From Lottia gigantea (taxonomy: Eukaryota > Mollusca > Gastropoda > Lottiidae), in contig NW_008706876.1 of assembly GCF_000327385.1 (NCBI RefSeq), forward strand, positions 763,466 to 827,465: 64,000 nt of DNA, in the 5' to 3' direction. Positions 48,984 to 60,341 of the stretch are shown in pieces. The position numbers were made by a program, and so were the translations under genes. Position 1 is the stretch's first letter, and each line of letters opens with the position of its first letter. Under the pieces are notes generated by a model that was not told the origin of the DNA, made no database searches, and saw only the letters and a program-made list of their open reading frames with translations.

Positions 48984-49990
48984 TTAAAGATGGGTGTCTT
49001 TATTTTTTAGTGTTAAATTAAGTAAACTATATTATGGTGTATATGTTGACCCCGGTATTGTCAACAAACAAATTTATTTTTATGGGATAAGAAGGTTTGG
49101 TTGGGCTCAGGTTGTACCTGTGGAAGAGAGAAATAACACAGTTAATTTCAATACAAGATCCTTTTTTTACACAGCATAAAATACGGAATCCATTTGACAA
49201 TGTTTACATAAGATTATTGAGTATGGAAGTTGGCAAATTGGCAAATTACAGACACCAGTGTGAATGACATAATACGTGACCATATTTGGACTTGGGCTCA
49301 TTACTATTCATGAAAAGCATGATGATTTGCCGCCAAAATGGCTTATAGTATACATTTTAATGAGGGAAATAACCTAAACGTCTTACAAACATGTTCAATT
49401 CCATCAAGACAATACATTGACTAAGTTCTCAAATAATTAACACTGTCAATACTTATTCTTATTATAAACATAAACATGGATGACTAATGCACATTTTGAT
49501 ATATAATTAATATAAATAAAAGTTAAACTTTACCTGTGGAAGAAAGAAATAACACAGTTAATTTCAATACAAGACCCTTTTTTTACACAGCATAAAATAC
49601 GGAATAAATCTCCAAAGCAGAAGATTATTACCTCCCTTTACTTAACCATATGCTTCAGACCACAACAGTATACAGAAAATTAAGTACCCCCAAACCTGTA
49701 CTCGGTTACATATATCATTATTTTCTTATATTGCATGTAGAGTTTTAACCAATCATAAATGTCCATGTATGTACAGTCTGGATAAACAAAAAAGACTTTT
49801 TGATCTTTCTTGATCGGTCACTCATTAGAATTCTGCTGGTAATTCTCTTCTAATTTAGCTAATTATGAATTAATTATGGACATGTAAGACAAACTGGTAT
49901 TTCCAGTCATTAGAACACCTCTACTTTCTATTCATATAAGTATTAGCATTTTCATTTTCATAAATGAAAATAAGGGAATCCATCTTTTAA
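48984..49990. mobile_element. Inverted-repeat element, family E, long form (1.0 kb)
   Basis: Begins TTAAAGATGGGTGTCTTTAT and ends AAATAAGGGAATCCATCTTT plus TAA. Inside, a segment starting CCTGTGGAAGA and containing AATAACACAGTTAATTTCAA occurs twice (about 49,117-49,185 and 49,531-49,602). No transposase is visible. Confidence 0.65.
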
Positions 49991-50500
49991 TGTTATTATT
50001 TTTATATGTTTTTATTTGTATTTATGTTTGTTACGCGGAAAATAAATGACCTTTATCAATCAGAAAACAGAGTTGGTTTTACTACACGTGAAGTGTTGGT
50101 AGGGTCCCGAGATTCGGTAGACAAATTAAATATCGAGTACCAATTCGCCATTATACGTTTACTGTAAAGAAGCAACACGTTAAGTTATATTTTTCGTCCA
50201 GAAAACGTCGAATACAATTGAAATAAGTTCGACATTTGTTCAAAGCACGTTCTCCTAGGTTAGAAGTTGCCTATCTTCTTACTGCGACATATACCAACTT
50301 GCTCCAATGTTTTTCAGCTTATTCGATGAACAACAGCGTTTTGGACAAATTTTTCATACGCTTGCCTAATCGTCAATGTGTAGAGGTTATTGATTGTCCG
50401 TTTTACAGAAAGTAAATATATAGAGTGTAGCAGAGTAAGATCGAGGCCCAGCCAAGTACTTCCCAGCTAATTTAAGGTTCAATATTATTTGTGATTTAAA

Positions 50501-51921
50501 TTGAGTGTGCAACGTCAAAGTCGATTTTCTCCAAAGTTTTCAAAAAATGTGAATTTCTGTTTTCGACTGAAATAGATAGAAGACATGTTAAACTAACGTT
50601 TGGAATAAAAATTATACCTCTAGAGTCAAAATTGGCTGAGTTATGGCCATTTTAGCGCGGGGGTGGGGGTCGGCAGGCAGCCTATACAGTCTCTATACAA
50701 TCTAGTGGCAGCGGTCGAGGTAAAGACCAAATCTTTGACAGGCTGCCGTTCGAAAACTATCACAGACGAAATTATGAAATTTGCACTGCAGGTCCGGACC
50801 CATCTGAAGTTGTAATGTTTCAAATTTCAAGTTCTTACCGTGAAAACTCTGCCTGTTACAGCACTTTTGTTTTCTGATTTCTTCCCCAAACTACAAAATA
50901 AGAGATTTTCCTCTTGAAAATTTGGGTGAAACTTTAAAGTCGATTTTCTCGAAACCTTTTACAAAATACGAATTTCTTGTTTTGACTGAAATAGATAGGG
51001 GAAATGTTAAAGTTTAGTTTGCGACAAAAATTATACCTCTCGGGTCACAATTGGCGAAGTTATGGCCATTTTAGCCGCGGGGTGGGGGCCGACAGTTTTC
51101 CTATAGAGTCTAGTTGCAATGGTAGGGGTGAAGGCCAAAACTTTGACAGGCTGCCCTGGGAAAATTGAAATTTGCACTGCAGGTACAGACTGGTTGGAAG
51201 TTGCTGTGTTCCAAATTTCAAGTTCCTACCGTGAAAACTCTGCCTGTTACAGCACTTTTGGTTTCTGATTTCTTCCCCAAACCACAAAATAAGAGATTTT
51301 CCTCTTGAAAATTTGGGTGAAACTTTAAAATCGATTTTCTCGAAACTTTTCTCCAAAATCCGAATTTCTTTTTTTGACTGAAATAGATAGGGGACATGTT
51401 AAAGTTTAGTTTGCGACAAAAATTATAACTCTCAGGTTTAAATTGGCGAAGTTATGGCCATTTTAGCGGAGGGGTGGGGGTCGGCAGTTTTCCTATAGAG
51501 TCTAGTTGCAATGGTAGGGGTGAAGGCCAAAACTTTGACAGGCTGCCCTGGGAAAACTATCAGAGATAGAAAGCTGAAATTGGCACTGTAGGTACAAACT
51601 GGTTGGAAATTGCTGTGTTCTAAATTTTAAGTTCCTACCGTGAAAACTCAGACTGTTACAGCACTTTTGGTCTCTGATTTCTTCCCCAAACCACAAAATT
51701 AACGATTTTCCTCTTAAAAATTTGGGTGAAACTTTAAAATCACTAGATTGTATAGAGACTAAAATGGCCATAACTCAGCCAATTTTGACCCTAGAGGTAT
51801 AATTTTTTTTTTGCAAACGGTAGTTTGACATGTCTTCTATCTCTTTCAGTCGAAAACAGAAATTCACATTTTTCGAAAACTTTGAAGAAAATCGACTTTG
51901 AAGTTGCACCCTCAATTTCAA
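50501..51921. repeat. Palindromic composite repeat with three tandem internal units
   Basis: Outer arms of about 155-180 bp are reverse complements (left GTCAAAGTCGATTTTCTCCA and CTCTAGAGTCAAAATTGGCT; right AGCCAATTTTGACCCTAGAG and GAAAATCGACTTTGAAGTTG). Between them are three direct units of about 410 bp, each with AAATAGATAG, GAAGTTATGGCCATTTTAGC and CTTCCCCAAAC. Confidence 0.8.
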
Positions 51922-52337
51922 GTGGAAACTGGCTTATGTTTTGGTTTGGGGAAAAAGTCTGAGATTAAAAGTGCTGCAACTGGCAGAGTTTTCACTGTAG
52001 GAAGTGTTTTTCTGTGATATTTGTTTTTATCTTTTTTTTTTTGCATCGTTATATTTATTTTATTAATACCTTTTTAGTTTTAATTTAGACTTGTGTTGAT
52101 CAAAACGTGATATGCCTAATTTCTTGTAAAAATTGCGATATATAATGTGGCGAAACTGAAAATGCATTGCCTATCCGTTTAAATAGGCATCGTTACGACA
52201 TCGTAAATGGCAAAGATAAATCGTGCTTGTTATTATTGGGATTTGATGCACTCGATTATTTTTTTTTATGAAATACCAATGTTCCGGAACGTAGTATAGA
52301 ACACACCATTACTAACGTTTCCCAGGATTTTTGATTA

Positions 52338-52345
52338 TGACGTCA
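52338..52345. promoter_or_regulatory. CRE-like site upstream of the unknown gene
   Basis: A full palindromic TGACGTCA lies about 40 bp upstream of a TATAAG box at 52377-52382. A donor-like AG|GTAGGT at 52459 could end a noncoding first exon. Confidence 0.45.
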
Positions 52346-52774
52346 CTCTATTATTAGTAGTACTAGGCGCTACAAGTATAAGAGGACAGTGGAAGTAAAC
52401 GTATGAGCGAAATTATACATTATATTCATCTTACAGAGGAAATAGTCTAGTTAACTAGGTAGGTTGTCATCGCCTTCCCCTTATTCTTACTCTAAATCTT
52501 GTTGAAAACCTACGCGGTCAAATTTGACAATAAAAAGATATAAAATTTGAACCTTAGCATAGTCTACATTATATCACTACTACAGAAGAAATAGGAATTG
52601 TATTAGATTTTAACTTAAAGTGATATGGTACTTTAAGCATATTTTAAGATAGAATAAAAAAAAAAAGGTTAACAAATTTGACATTGGTTATCATGACAAC
52701 ATAGAGACTTATTTCCGCAACGTTACGGAGCTTAGCGTAGTTAACCGAACAATAACGTTCGTGTAAAGATATTA

Positions 52775-52782
52775 TGACGTCA
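52775..52782. promoter_or_regulatory. Second CRE-like site
   Basis: Another TGACGTCA, followed within 80 bp by a strong donor (AAA|GTAAGT, exon end 52858). This could be an alternative promoter and first exon for the gene starting at 53237. Confidence 0.4.
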
Positions 52783-53236
52783 TAGTACATTCGTATCAGT
52801 TCCTTGGCTTTTCATGTTTTTGTGGCAGACCATCAGAATTTGAGAATATTAAGTAAAAGTAAGTTATTGTTTGCCTCTATACAGATTTCCAAGTGGAATT
52901 TTGTATTCTTTAATTTATGTGAGAGGTAATTTGAACGTAATGTAGACTATCTTTTCAAATACTGTTCTTATTGAAGTTTCTTATGATGCTTCAGATTGGG
53001 ATCCAACAGAAAAACAACTATTGCTGTTTTACCAGGATAAATCTTTATTTCTACTATCAGCTATCCTTACCATTTTTAAGAATTAAAAATCAAAATCTGC
53101 TTCGTCTACAGTTTAACTGAAGCATCCCGTGAAAATAATGGCATGTGCAGGAAATGGATATTGATTGACGGGTTGTATTTTTCAAGTACCTGAATTGTGT
53201 ACGACTTGTTATTTATTTGTTTCCAGATTCTACAAT

Positions 53237-56200
53237 ATGGATCTCAACCAACAAGAGTTGGAATTAAACCAACCAGTTCAGACCAGAGACCGATCTAGTA
53301 GATGTCACTCTAGATTAGCTGACGCTTTAGTATTTGCCGCATATAACCCTGAACGACCTGAATCGTCACCTGAGCGACTGACAGAGTCGTCATATGAAGC
53401 AGGGGTCTCTTCAGAGCAACCACCACTGAGAGCAGCATCAGTTAATATGTCATCAAGAAGTGATACTGAACAAGCAGCTTCTGCCGAATCATTAACTGAA
53501 ATAGCGGATTCAGATCATCCACCCAGAAGAACGGCGTCTGATATTGAAACTGTGGCTATGCCTGATTATAAGACAAGTGTTTCTCGAACTTACTCGGAAA
53601 CTGACAAGGTAAATTTTATAATAATTTATAACCTGTGGGACAGTTGCTTTCACAGTACCCGACAAACTCTATGTTCGGTCACGTCGACATAAGATGGTAG
53701 TAGTATTGTGGACTGTGTTATGGTCATGCTCTCTCACTTCTGTTTTATTTATCAGATGCATTCTTAGAAAGGCGTTCATAGTTCTGAAATTTCAGCAATA
53801 CCCAAATCCTGCACTATTATCTTTATCATTCCAGGCCCATTTACCAGCAAACAGATTGGACATTATATCAGGAATAGGAAGTGCTCTTGCTAGTCCAGAA
53901 CCTTCCTTATTTACTATGGCCTACCGAATCAAAGATTCCCCATCTCCTTTTAAGGCCAGTCCACTGCCACCCATTAAAGGTTCCCAACTCGAACAGGAAC
54001 TGAAATTTAATTATTTTGAATTTGGGCTGGAAACAAGCGATGCTGAATTAGATAAGAAGAAACATAAGAAATTTGACTATTTTGAAATTGGGCTGGAAAG
54101 TGAACCGGAAATGGAAAGTAACCAACAGGTACATGAACTAACAATGCAAGAGCATCAAATCGACAATAACAAAAATAAAAAGGCATTTGACTATTTTGAA
54201 ATCGACATGGGAACCAGTCATGTTGAACCTAAAACATCAGATAAGAAGAAAAATAAGAAATTTGTTCGTTTTGAAATTGATATGGAAACAAGTCATGTTG
54301 AACATAAATCATGGGAGACAGATACTAATCTGTACGAAGACTTACAGAGACAAGATAGGGATAGAGTAGAAGATCAGTTAAATAACTTAGATGTAAATGA
54401 GAAGAATGATTTAAAATCTAGACCAGTAGTTGCAGAAGAGAAAACATTGAATTACGAATCTGTCCAGATGGAAAAAAACCAATTAGCTGAAACAGATTAT
54501 AAAAATACAGAAGATATGGAAACAAGTCATGTTGTACATAAATCATGGGAGAAAGAAAATAATCTGTACGAAGACGTACAGATATACGATAGGGATATAG
54601 TAGAAGATCAGTTAAAAAACTTAGATGTAAATGAGGAGAATGATTTAAAACCTAGACCAGCAGTTGCAGAAGAGAAAACCTTGAATCCCGAATCTGTCCA
54701 GATAGAAACAAACCAATTAGCTGAAACAGATCATAAAGAAGATGTGACTCAAACACTCACAAAAGTTATAGAAAAACTGGATGATTTACTTAGCATGAGT
54801 AAGTCAAATATCCAAGTACACCCTCCTAGATATCCGAAGCCACCTAATGTTTCCAAAGGTCAAATTATAGTCCGAGGAACTAAGGCTTCACGATTAAGAC
54901 AGGACAAATTACGGGTGCAAAATGAGGTATCAGATGTAACACAAGATGTTTTACCAGCAGTTGCAACAGCAGATAAAACCCCGGAACAACGAACACTGGT
55001 AAAATCGAGTCTACCAAGGTCTCGTACTTCTCCTCCACCAACTACAAAAAAGAAGCCTGTCCCACCACCAGCGTTAGCAGTCCGGGAGACAAAAGCTACA
55101 AAGCTAAGACGTCTAAAAAAGATGGAAGAAGAAAGAGAAACTAAAGAGCAAAACCAAGAAGAGAAATTGAAAGACATGGCATTTGATCAATCACTTATAG
55201 AGTTATTACATAGAAAGAGAACTCCAACGCCAACATTTAAACCAGCTCCTCCAAAACCTTATAAAAAGCCAGGACCTGTTTCTATCAAAGAGACCAGGGC
55301 ATCGAAAATGCGAAAGATTCAAGAAAATTTAAAGAAAACCGGAAAAACAGTAGCTGCTAACGAAATCAAGTCGCAAGATAGGTCACAAAAGCAACCTCCT
55401 CCAACTAATGTCAAAGAAACACTTGCTTTAAAGTCGCGTCAAGCTAGATCCCCGGCACCAACTTTTAAACCGGCTCCTCCAAAACCTTATAAGAAGCCAG
55501 GACCAGTAGTTGTAAAAGAGACCAGAGCATCTAAATTGCGTAAGATGCCTGAAAACATTAAGAGAGCAGACAATAAAGTACCAATCAAAAGCAATAAAAC
55601 ATCAGAGGTATCGAAAAAACGACCCTCAAAAAAGCAACCTCAAGAAAAACCACTCAAGAATGAATTGGTGCGTTCTTTGACACCACTGACCCCTCATAGA
55701 TTGCCTCCAATTTCCCAGAATGGAACCAAAAGTATCACAGGGGATGAGGGAGATGCTACTCCCGTTATTCTCAAAGAACTTCGAAAGTCTAGGAGGTTTT
55801 ATGAAGAGAACATTGAAAACGAGGATTTAGTGACTACACCAATAGTAAAATGGTCTGGCAGTAGAACTCTCCTGTGGTTAGTCGACTGTCCCAGTGATAA
55901 TGTTTCAGAAAGCTCTAACCAAAGCACAGATTCAAGTCCTGGCGAATTTGACGATGATGTTTCAGAAAGCTCTAACCAAAGCACAGATTCAAGTCCTGGC
56001 GAATTTGACGATGATGTTTCAGAAAGCTCTTATCAAAGCACAGATTCAAGTCCTGGCGAATCACACGAGGATATTTCAGAAAGCTCTTATCAAAGCACAG
56101 ACTCGAGTCCTGGCGAATCCACTGATGACGTTTCAGAAAGCTCTGATCAAAGCACAGATACAAGTTCTGCTCAAACAGATGTGTGGGACGGGGAATTTGA

Positions 56201-57150
56201 CCCGGTAGCTATTAAATACTACCGATCTTTGACCCCTGTACATATAGAATGGAAGCCTCCACCTAAAAAAAGAATTTTAAGTCCGATCTCTAGAGTTGGA
56301 TGTGGAAAAGTCAGTAACGCTGTCAGCCCATCCTGGAGAATAGAAAGTCCACTCATGACTTCCACACCTTTTCCGAGAAAAGACAATGAAAAAGATGAGA
56401 AGTTTCTTGATAGATCGGCGAGAGATAAACTGTGTAGGATGGAAGTATCACGAGGGTTTAAAGTAAGAAAAGAGATCAGAATGGCTATGGACGAGCAAGG
56501 AATGCAATGGGAGTCAGAATTTAAGTCAGATATCAAAATTACAGAAGAGACCTATCGAGTTCAAAGATCTGTGGATTCCAACAAACAAATGGTACAAAAT
56601 GAATTAGATGGTTTGAGAGAACGATTAAGACAGGCTGAAGAGAAAGACAAATTGAAATCAAAAGACAAATCATTCTGTAGTAGTAAATTCAAAACTTATT
56701 TCAAAAGTAAGAAAGCTGGCTCAGATGAGAAGAAAGAAAGAAAAGAGACAACGGATGAATATTTTAGAAAAACTGAAGAAAAGTTTTCTAGGTATGTATC
56801 ACCATTTTAGGTAAAAAAAATAAGATGTTCTAGCCTGTGAATGTGTCTGGAAAACTTATATTAGCTTCATATCGTTTTCTAGTCTGATGTCTGTCAATAG
56901 TAAACGTCACAAATGTATGATTGATTGAATTAACTAATTGTTAATAACTGGATTTCGTTGTAGGCAGTTGAGCCAAGATTGGGTAACATTTCTCTTACAA
57001 CAAAATTGTCATCATGAAATGTTAAAGAAAGCCAGACTACAGGAGGAGTTGATTTACCAATGGAAATCACAAGCCATTCGTTATAAAATTTTACACACTA
57101 TGCTGGGAAAGGATTTAAAGGAAGGTAAAAAGAGGAGTTGGTATTTGTAA
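53237..57150 (+). CDS. Unrecognised repeat-rich protein, 1,171 aa, three coding exons
   Basis: Coding exons 53237-53608, 53835-56791 and 56964-57150 join in frame (3,516 nt). The ATG follows the acceptor TTTCCAG at 53226 by ten bases. The protein is strongly charged and probably disordered. Ordered modules: a Ser/Pro-rich N-terminus; four FDYFEI-type motifs (residues about 182, 204, 242, 267); two 78-aa direct repeats (about 272-427) each with KSWE..NLYED and DVNEKNDLK-like text; six basic motifs of the form KETRASKMRK, two after FKPAPPKPYKKPGP; five 19-aa acidic repeats VSESSNQSTDSSPGEFDDD; and a charged helical C-terminus ending in DWVTFLLQQNCHHEMLKK. There is no signal peptide or membrane segment. 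I recognise no family. A cytoskeletal or scaffold role would be a guess. Confidence 0.78.
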
Positions 57151-57161
57151 GAGACATTAGC

Positions 57162-57167
57162 AATAAA
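57162..57167 (+). promoter_or_regulatory. Proximal poly(A) signal candidate
   Basis: AATAAA 11 bp after the stop codon. If used, the 3' UTR would be extremely short; the distal signal at 57624 is the alternative. Confidence 0.3.
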
Positions 57168-57189
57168 AGGTATACAAGAGTGGAACAAA

Positions 57190-57490
57190 CATAAATTCAT
57201 GCTGTGAATGGTTCACAGCAGAGCTGGCCACGCAAGATTGTAGAATTCACAGTAAGGCTGGCCAAAGAGGATTGTATTGTTCACATGAACGTTGATAGCA
57301 AAGGAGTTTATGGTTCATAAGAACTTTTTTAACACAAGAGTGGATGATTCACAATATAGATGGCCGTACAGATGCCATACGGGAATGCGTGTTTCATTGC
57401 TGACCGCATAGGAGTACATGGTTCATAGGAGAGCTGGTCTAAAAGGAGTACCTTGTTGACAGAAGAGCTTGCCACAGCAGGTTATGGGAG
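57190..57490 (+). repeat. Degenerate ~50-bp repeat in the probable 3' UTR
   Basis: ATGGTTCACAG, GAGCTGGCC and related phrases (GTTCATAAGAAC, GTTCATAGGAGAGCTGG) recur about six times with heavy divergence between the stop codon and the distal poly(A) signal. Confidence 0.5.
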
Positions 57491-57623
57491 AAACAATTTA
57501 TGGCTCTAGGGTTAGCTGTTCAAGGGCATTCCTAATGAATGTAAAACTTGCATGAAGAAAACAAAGTATATAGGCATGCTTCCATTAATATTTAACATAT
57601 TGTTTTACAGCAATTGTTATATA

Positions 57624-57629
57624 AATAAA
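57624..57629 (+). promoter_or_regulatory. Distal poly(A) signal candidate of the unknown gene
   Basis: AATAAA followed within 30 bp by a GT-containing stretch (CAATGTGTCC). It would give a 3' UTR of about 500 nt. Confidence 0.45.
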
Positions 57630-57794
57630 GTAATTAATTTATGCAGTCCAATGTGTCCTCCGTGGCCCCTCCAAACGCCCAAGAATAATTTATTTTATTG
57701 TGGAACCCTGCATCCAAAAAAGTAAAGAATACTCTTTCAAATTAAGGTCGCTTACTCGTGTGTATAATTTTGCATGAATAATTGAAAATATAGT

Positions 57795-57935
57795 TATTTT
57801 ACCGTGTGTTCTAGCGAGCCAAAGCTTGTGGAAAGTGAAATTTCTAATTCAAGGTACTGAACATTTGAAGGGATTGTGAAGACTATTTACATATATTTAA
57901 GACCAAAATCATCCCCTAAAATGGCGAACCGGGAT
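57795..57935 (+). mobile_element. Family A element, right half
   Basis: GTGAAATTTCTAATTCAAGG, GAAGACTATTTACATATATT and CTAAAATGGCGAACC are family A phrases in order; the right terminal repeat is lost. Confidence 0.55.
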
Positions 57936-58109
57936 GATATATGTGCACATCAGACCGCTAAATATCCTTATTTATGATAACAGGATCGGTGTCGAATACA
58001 GTGAGGCGAACATTTGATCAATCAAGCTAATCAATACTACTACTACTGGACTACCGGCTTAAAATTTGCCCAACTAAATTAATAGTCTTCCTTTAATACA
58101 TATACTTCA

Positions 58110-58295
58110 ACCTGGTTTCCCCCTGTCAGTAATGCAGATAAGAGGGGCTGACATGGAAAAAGCATCTAGTCGTTCGGATGGAATAATAAACCGAGACCCC
58201 GTCTGCTACAGGCTGTACACGTTAAAGATCCCTCGATCTCGATCCCTCGAAAGAGCAGGCTAATTTTGCTTTACTGGCAAAATGTCACTAATGTA
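58110..58295 (+). mobile_element. SINE body
   Basis: TCAACCTGGTTTCCCCCTGT, GACATGGAAAAAGCATCTAG, TCGTTCGGATGGAATAATAA and TACACGTTAAAGATCCCTCG give a good match to the tRNA-headed SINE family, without the head. Confidence 0.75.
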
Positions 58296-58437
58296 ATGTG
58301 ACTTTGTGAACTTTTAAATGGCCGATGCGAGATCAGTTTCGTTAAAGATTTGATGGAACCGGAGACGTGACATAAATGGTGGAGAAAAAAATGGTATGAA
58401 TGAACTAGGTTTTGCAGATCCGAGTTATCTAAATAGG

Positions 58438-58970
58438 TTTAAAGTCCCACACCTGCCGAGATCCGGAAAGTCCCCATTTAACAGGATCTGTTTTTTTCTG
58501 ACTGTACATCAGCCGGCATCTGTCTATATAGCTATCAGAGGCTGGAATAGAGACAGGTGTTTCGGTCTAGTTTACTATGAACAATGTTTTCATTTAAAGG
58601 GATTAGTTCATTACGGGCTAATAAGACCATGTCAAAACCCGTATTCGTGATACGGTGGGTAAACGAGGAGCCTGTATTTATCCGACACATTTCATTCCAA
58701 GATTTAAAGTCCCACACCTGCCGAGATCCGGAAAGTCCCCATTTAACAGGATCTGTTTTTTTTTCTGACTGTACATCAGCCGGCATCTGTCTATATAGCT
58801 ATCAGAGGCTGAAATAGAGACAGGTGTTTCGGTCTAGTTTACTATGAACAATGTTTTCATTTAAAGGGATCAGTTTATTACGGGCTAATAAGACCATGTC
58901 AAAACCCGTATTCGTGATACGGTGGGTTCACGAGGAGCCTGTATTTATCCGACACATTTCATTCCAAGAT
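58438..58970. repeat. Tandem duplication, two 265-bp units
   Basis: TTTAAAGTCCCACACCTGCC starts both units (58438 and 58703). They are almost identical and belong to the dispersed repeat also found at 21,410-21,755. Confidence 0.92.
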
Positions 58971-60341
58971 TAAATTAGTATCTGTCTGCTCTTATCCAAT
59001 GAAGAAGTTGAATAACGGTTAAGAACTGGAATATTGAGCTTCTAGTATCTACGACCAATCAAGCATCGATGATACGAGCATGAAGAGTTTTGATGGGCCT
59101 AAATATTATGAAAGTTTGCTTCCCGCCTGGATTATCGCCTTCCCCTTATTCGGTTGGGGTTCAGTCAGAAAAGGGAGTAGATTATTATAGCGTTAGGCAT
59201 GATCACCAGGAAAAGGTTTGATTCAGTTCAGTTGAATAATCCGTGTATTGGGAAAATTAAGAAGTAAACAAGTAAACATGCTACTCGGTTATGCCGATGG
59301 TGATTAATTTATACCACGCGCTGATAATCGGCCGTCAAAAGAGTTGATATGATTTGCTTCATTAAAAACGCCTATTACTTGCCATGTTAATTCATTAAAC
59401 TAAAATATCTCTGAAGATGACAATACTGGTAATGGTAACGTTAGAGTTGAGTCTGTTGACGATACGATTGCAAATGGTTCTGGTGTTAAATTGTTAATAA
59501 TCTTTCGAAAGATTGATGATAATGAAGATGCTACTCAAAATTGTGAAGATGCGAAAGATGTTACTCATAATTTTCAACATTCTCGTGTTTTTTGGTTATG
59601 CTCAATATAAAAAATCCAAAATATAATTTCTGTAATAAGTGAGGAACGCTTCCAGATAATATTTATCTTCTTCTCATCACATTTTGATTAATGAAAAATA
59701 ATACTGAAATCTCTCCACAATCTACTTGTAGTAGGGTGTTAAATAGTTCTTTTCTAAAAGACCCTAATATCGCACACTTATTGACAATGAAACTTTCCAT
59801 TGAATCCTAGGCATGTCTGGGCCTTCTCTTTTAAACTCAACTTAAGTACTAGACTAATGGGATAACTTGATATATTGAATAAAGAAGCACTTTGCATTAA
59901 GACTGTTATGCAGATTATAATAACCCTCGAACTATCATCTGGTTAATAATGTATTTAATATGGGAGATGTGCAATCCATTGAAAGTTAACGGTTGTGATT
60001 GAAGATTTGAAAAAGAAAAATTTCACATTGTAATCAGTGCTCTTTCAGAATTAATAGCAACACTTCTTTTCCTCTTCAAATGCGTCGCCTAAAGAAGGCG
60101 ACAAAATTGTAATTTATCTGCTATTTTGTTTATCTTGACGATATTACCACTCGATATTTCTCAATAAAATCTAATTCAGGTATTCGTTTCGTCTTGGTCA
60201 TCTGTCATTTATCAACATGCAGATGAAACTATGTTTTCACTGTATGACCTGTCATCTGACATTGAATCACTTACAACACGGCATGTTTAACTTATTTGGA
60301 TGATTAATATTGACAAGTCCGAGTTTCTTTTTGGCTATTCT

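Larger units (their letters stand above)
46650..52330. other. Intergenic region between divergent genes
   Basis: I see no gene here. It holds SINE and family A fragments (about 46,880-46,930 and 47,145-47,390), the paired elements at 48,165 and 48,984, and the palindromic repeat at 50,501-51,921. A 125-codon frame at 47,778-48,155 (-) is AT-rich and unsupported. Confidence 0.55.

Noticed and set aside
51060-51771. - strand frames with KSLILWFGEEI repeated in two units
   Set aside because: The similarity comes from the tandem DNA units at 50.5-51.9 kb; there is no splice or start support.
53694-53834. Extra N-terminal sequence in frame with the large orphan-gene exon
   Set aside because: An acceptor (CATTCCAG at 53834) with matching phase joins the upstream exon ending at 53608, so this stretch is intron.
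59405-59610. Asp/Asn-rich open stretch of 68 codons
   Set aside because: No start codon, no splice context and no family likeness.
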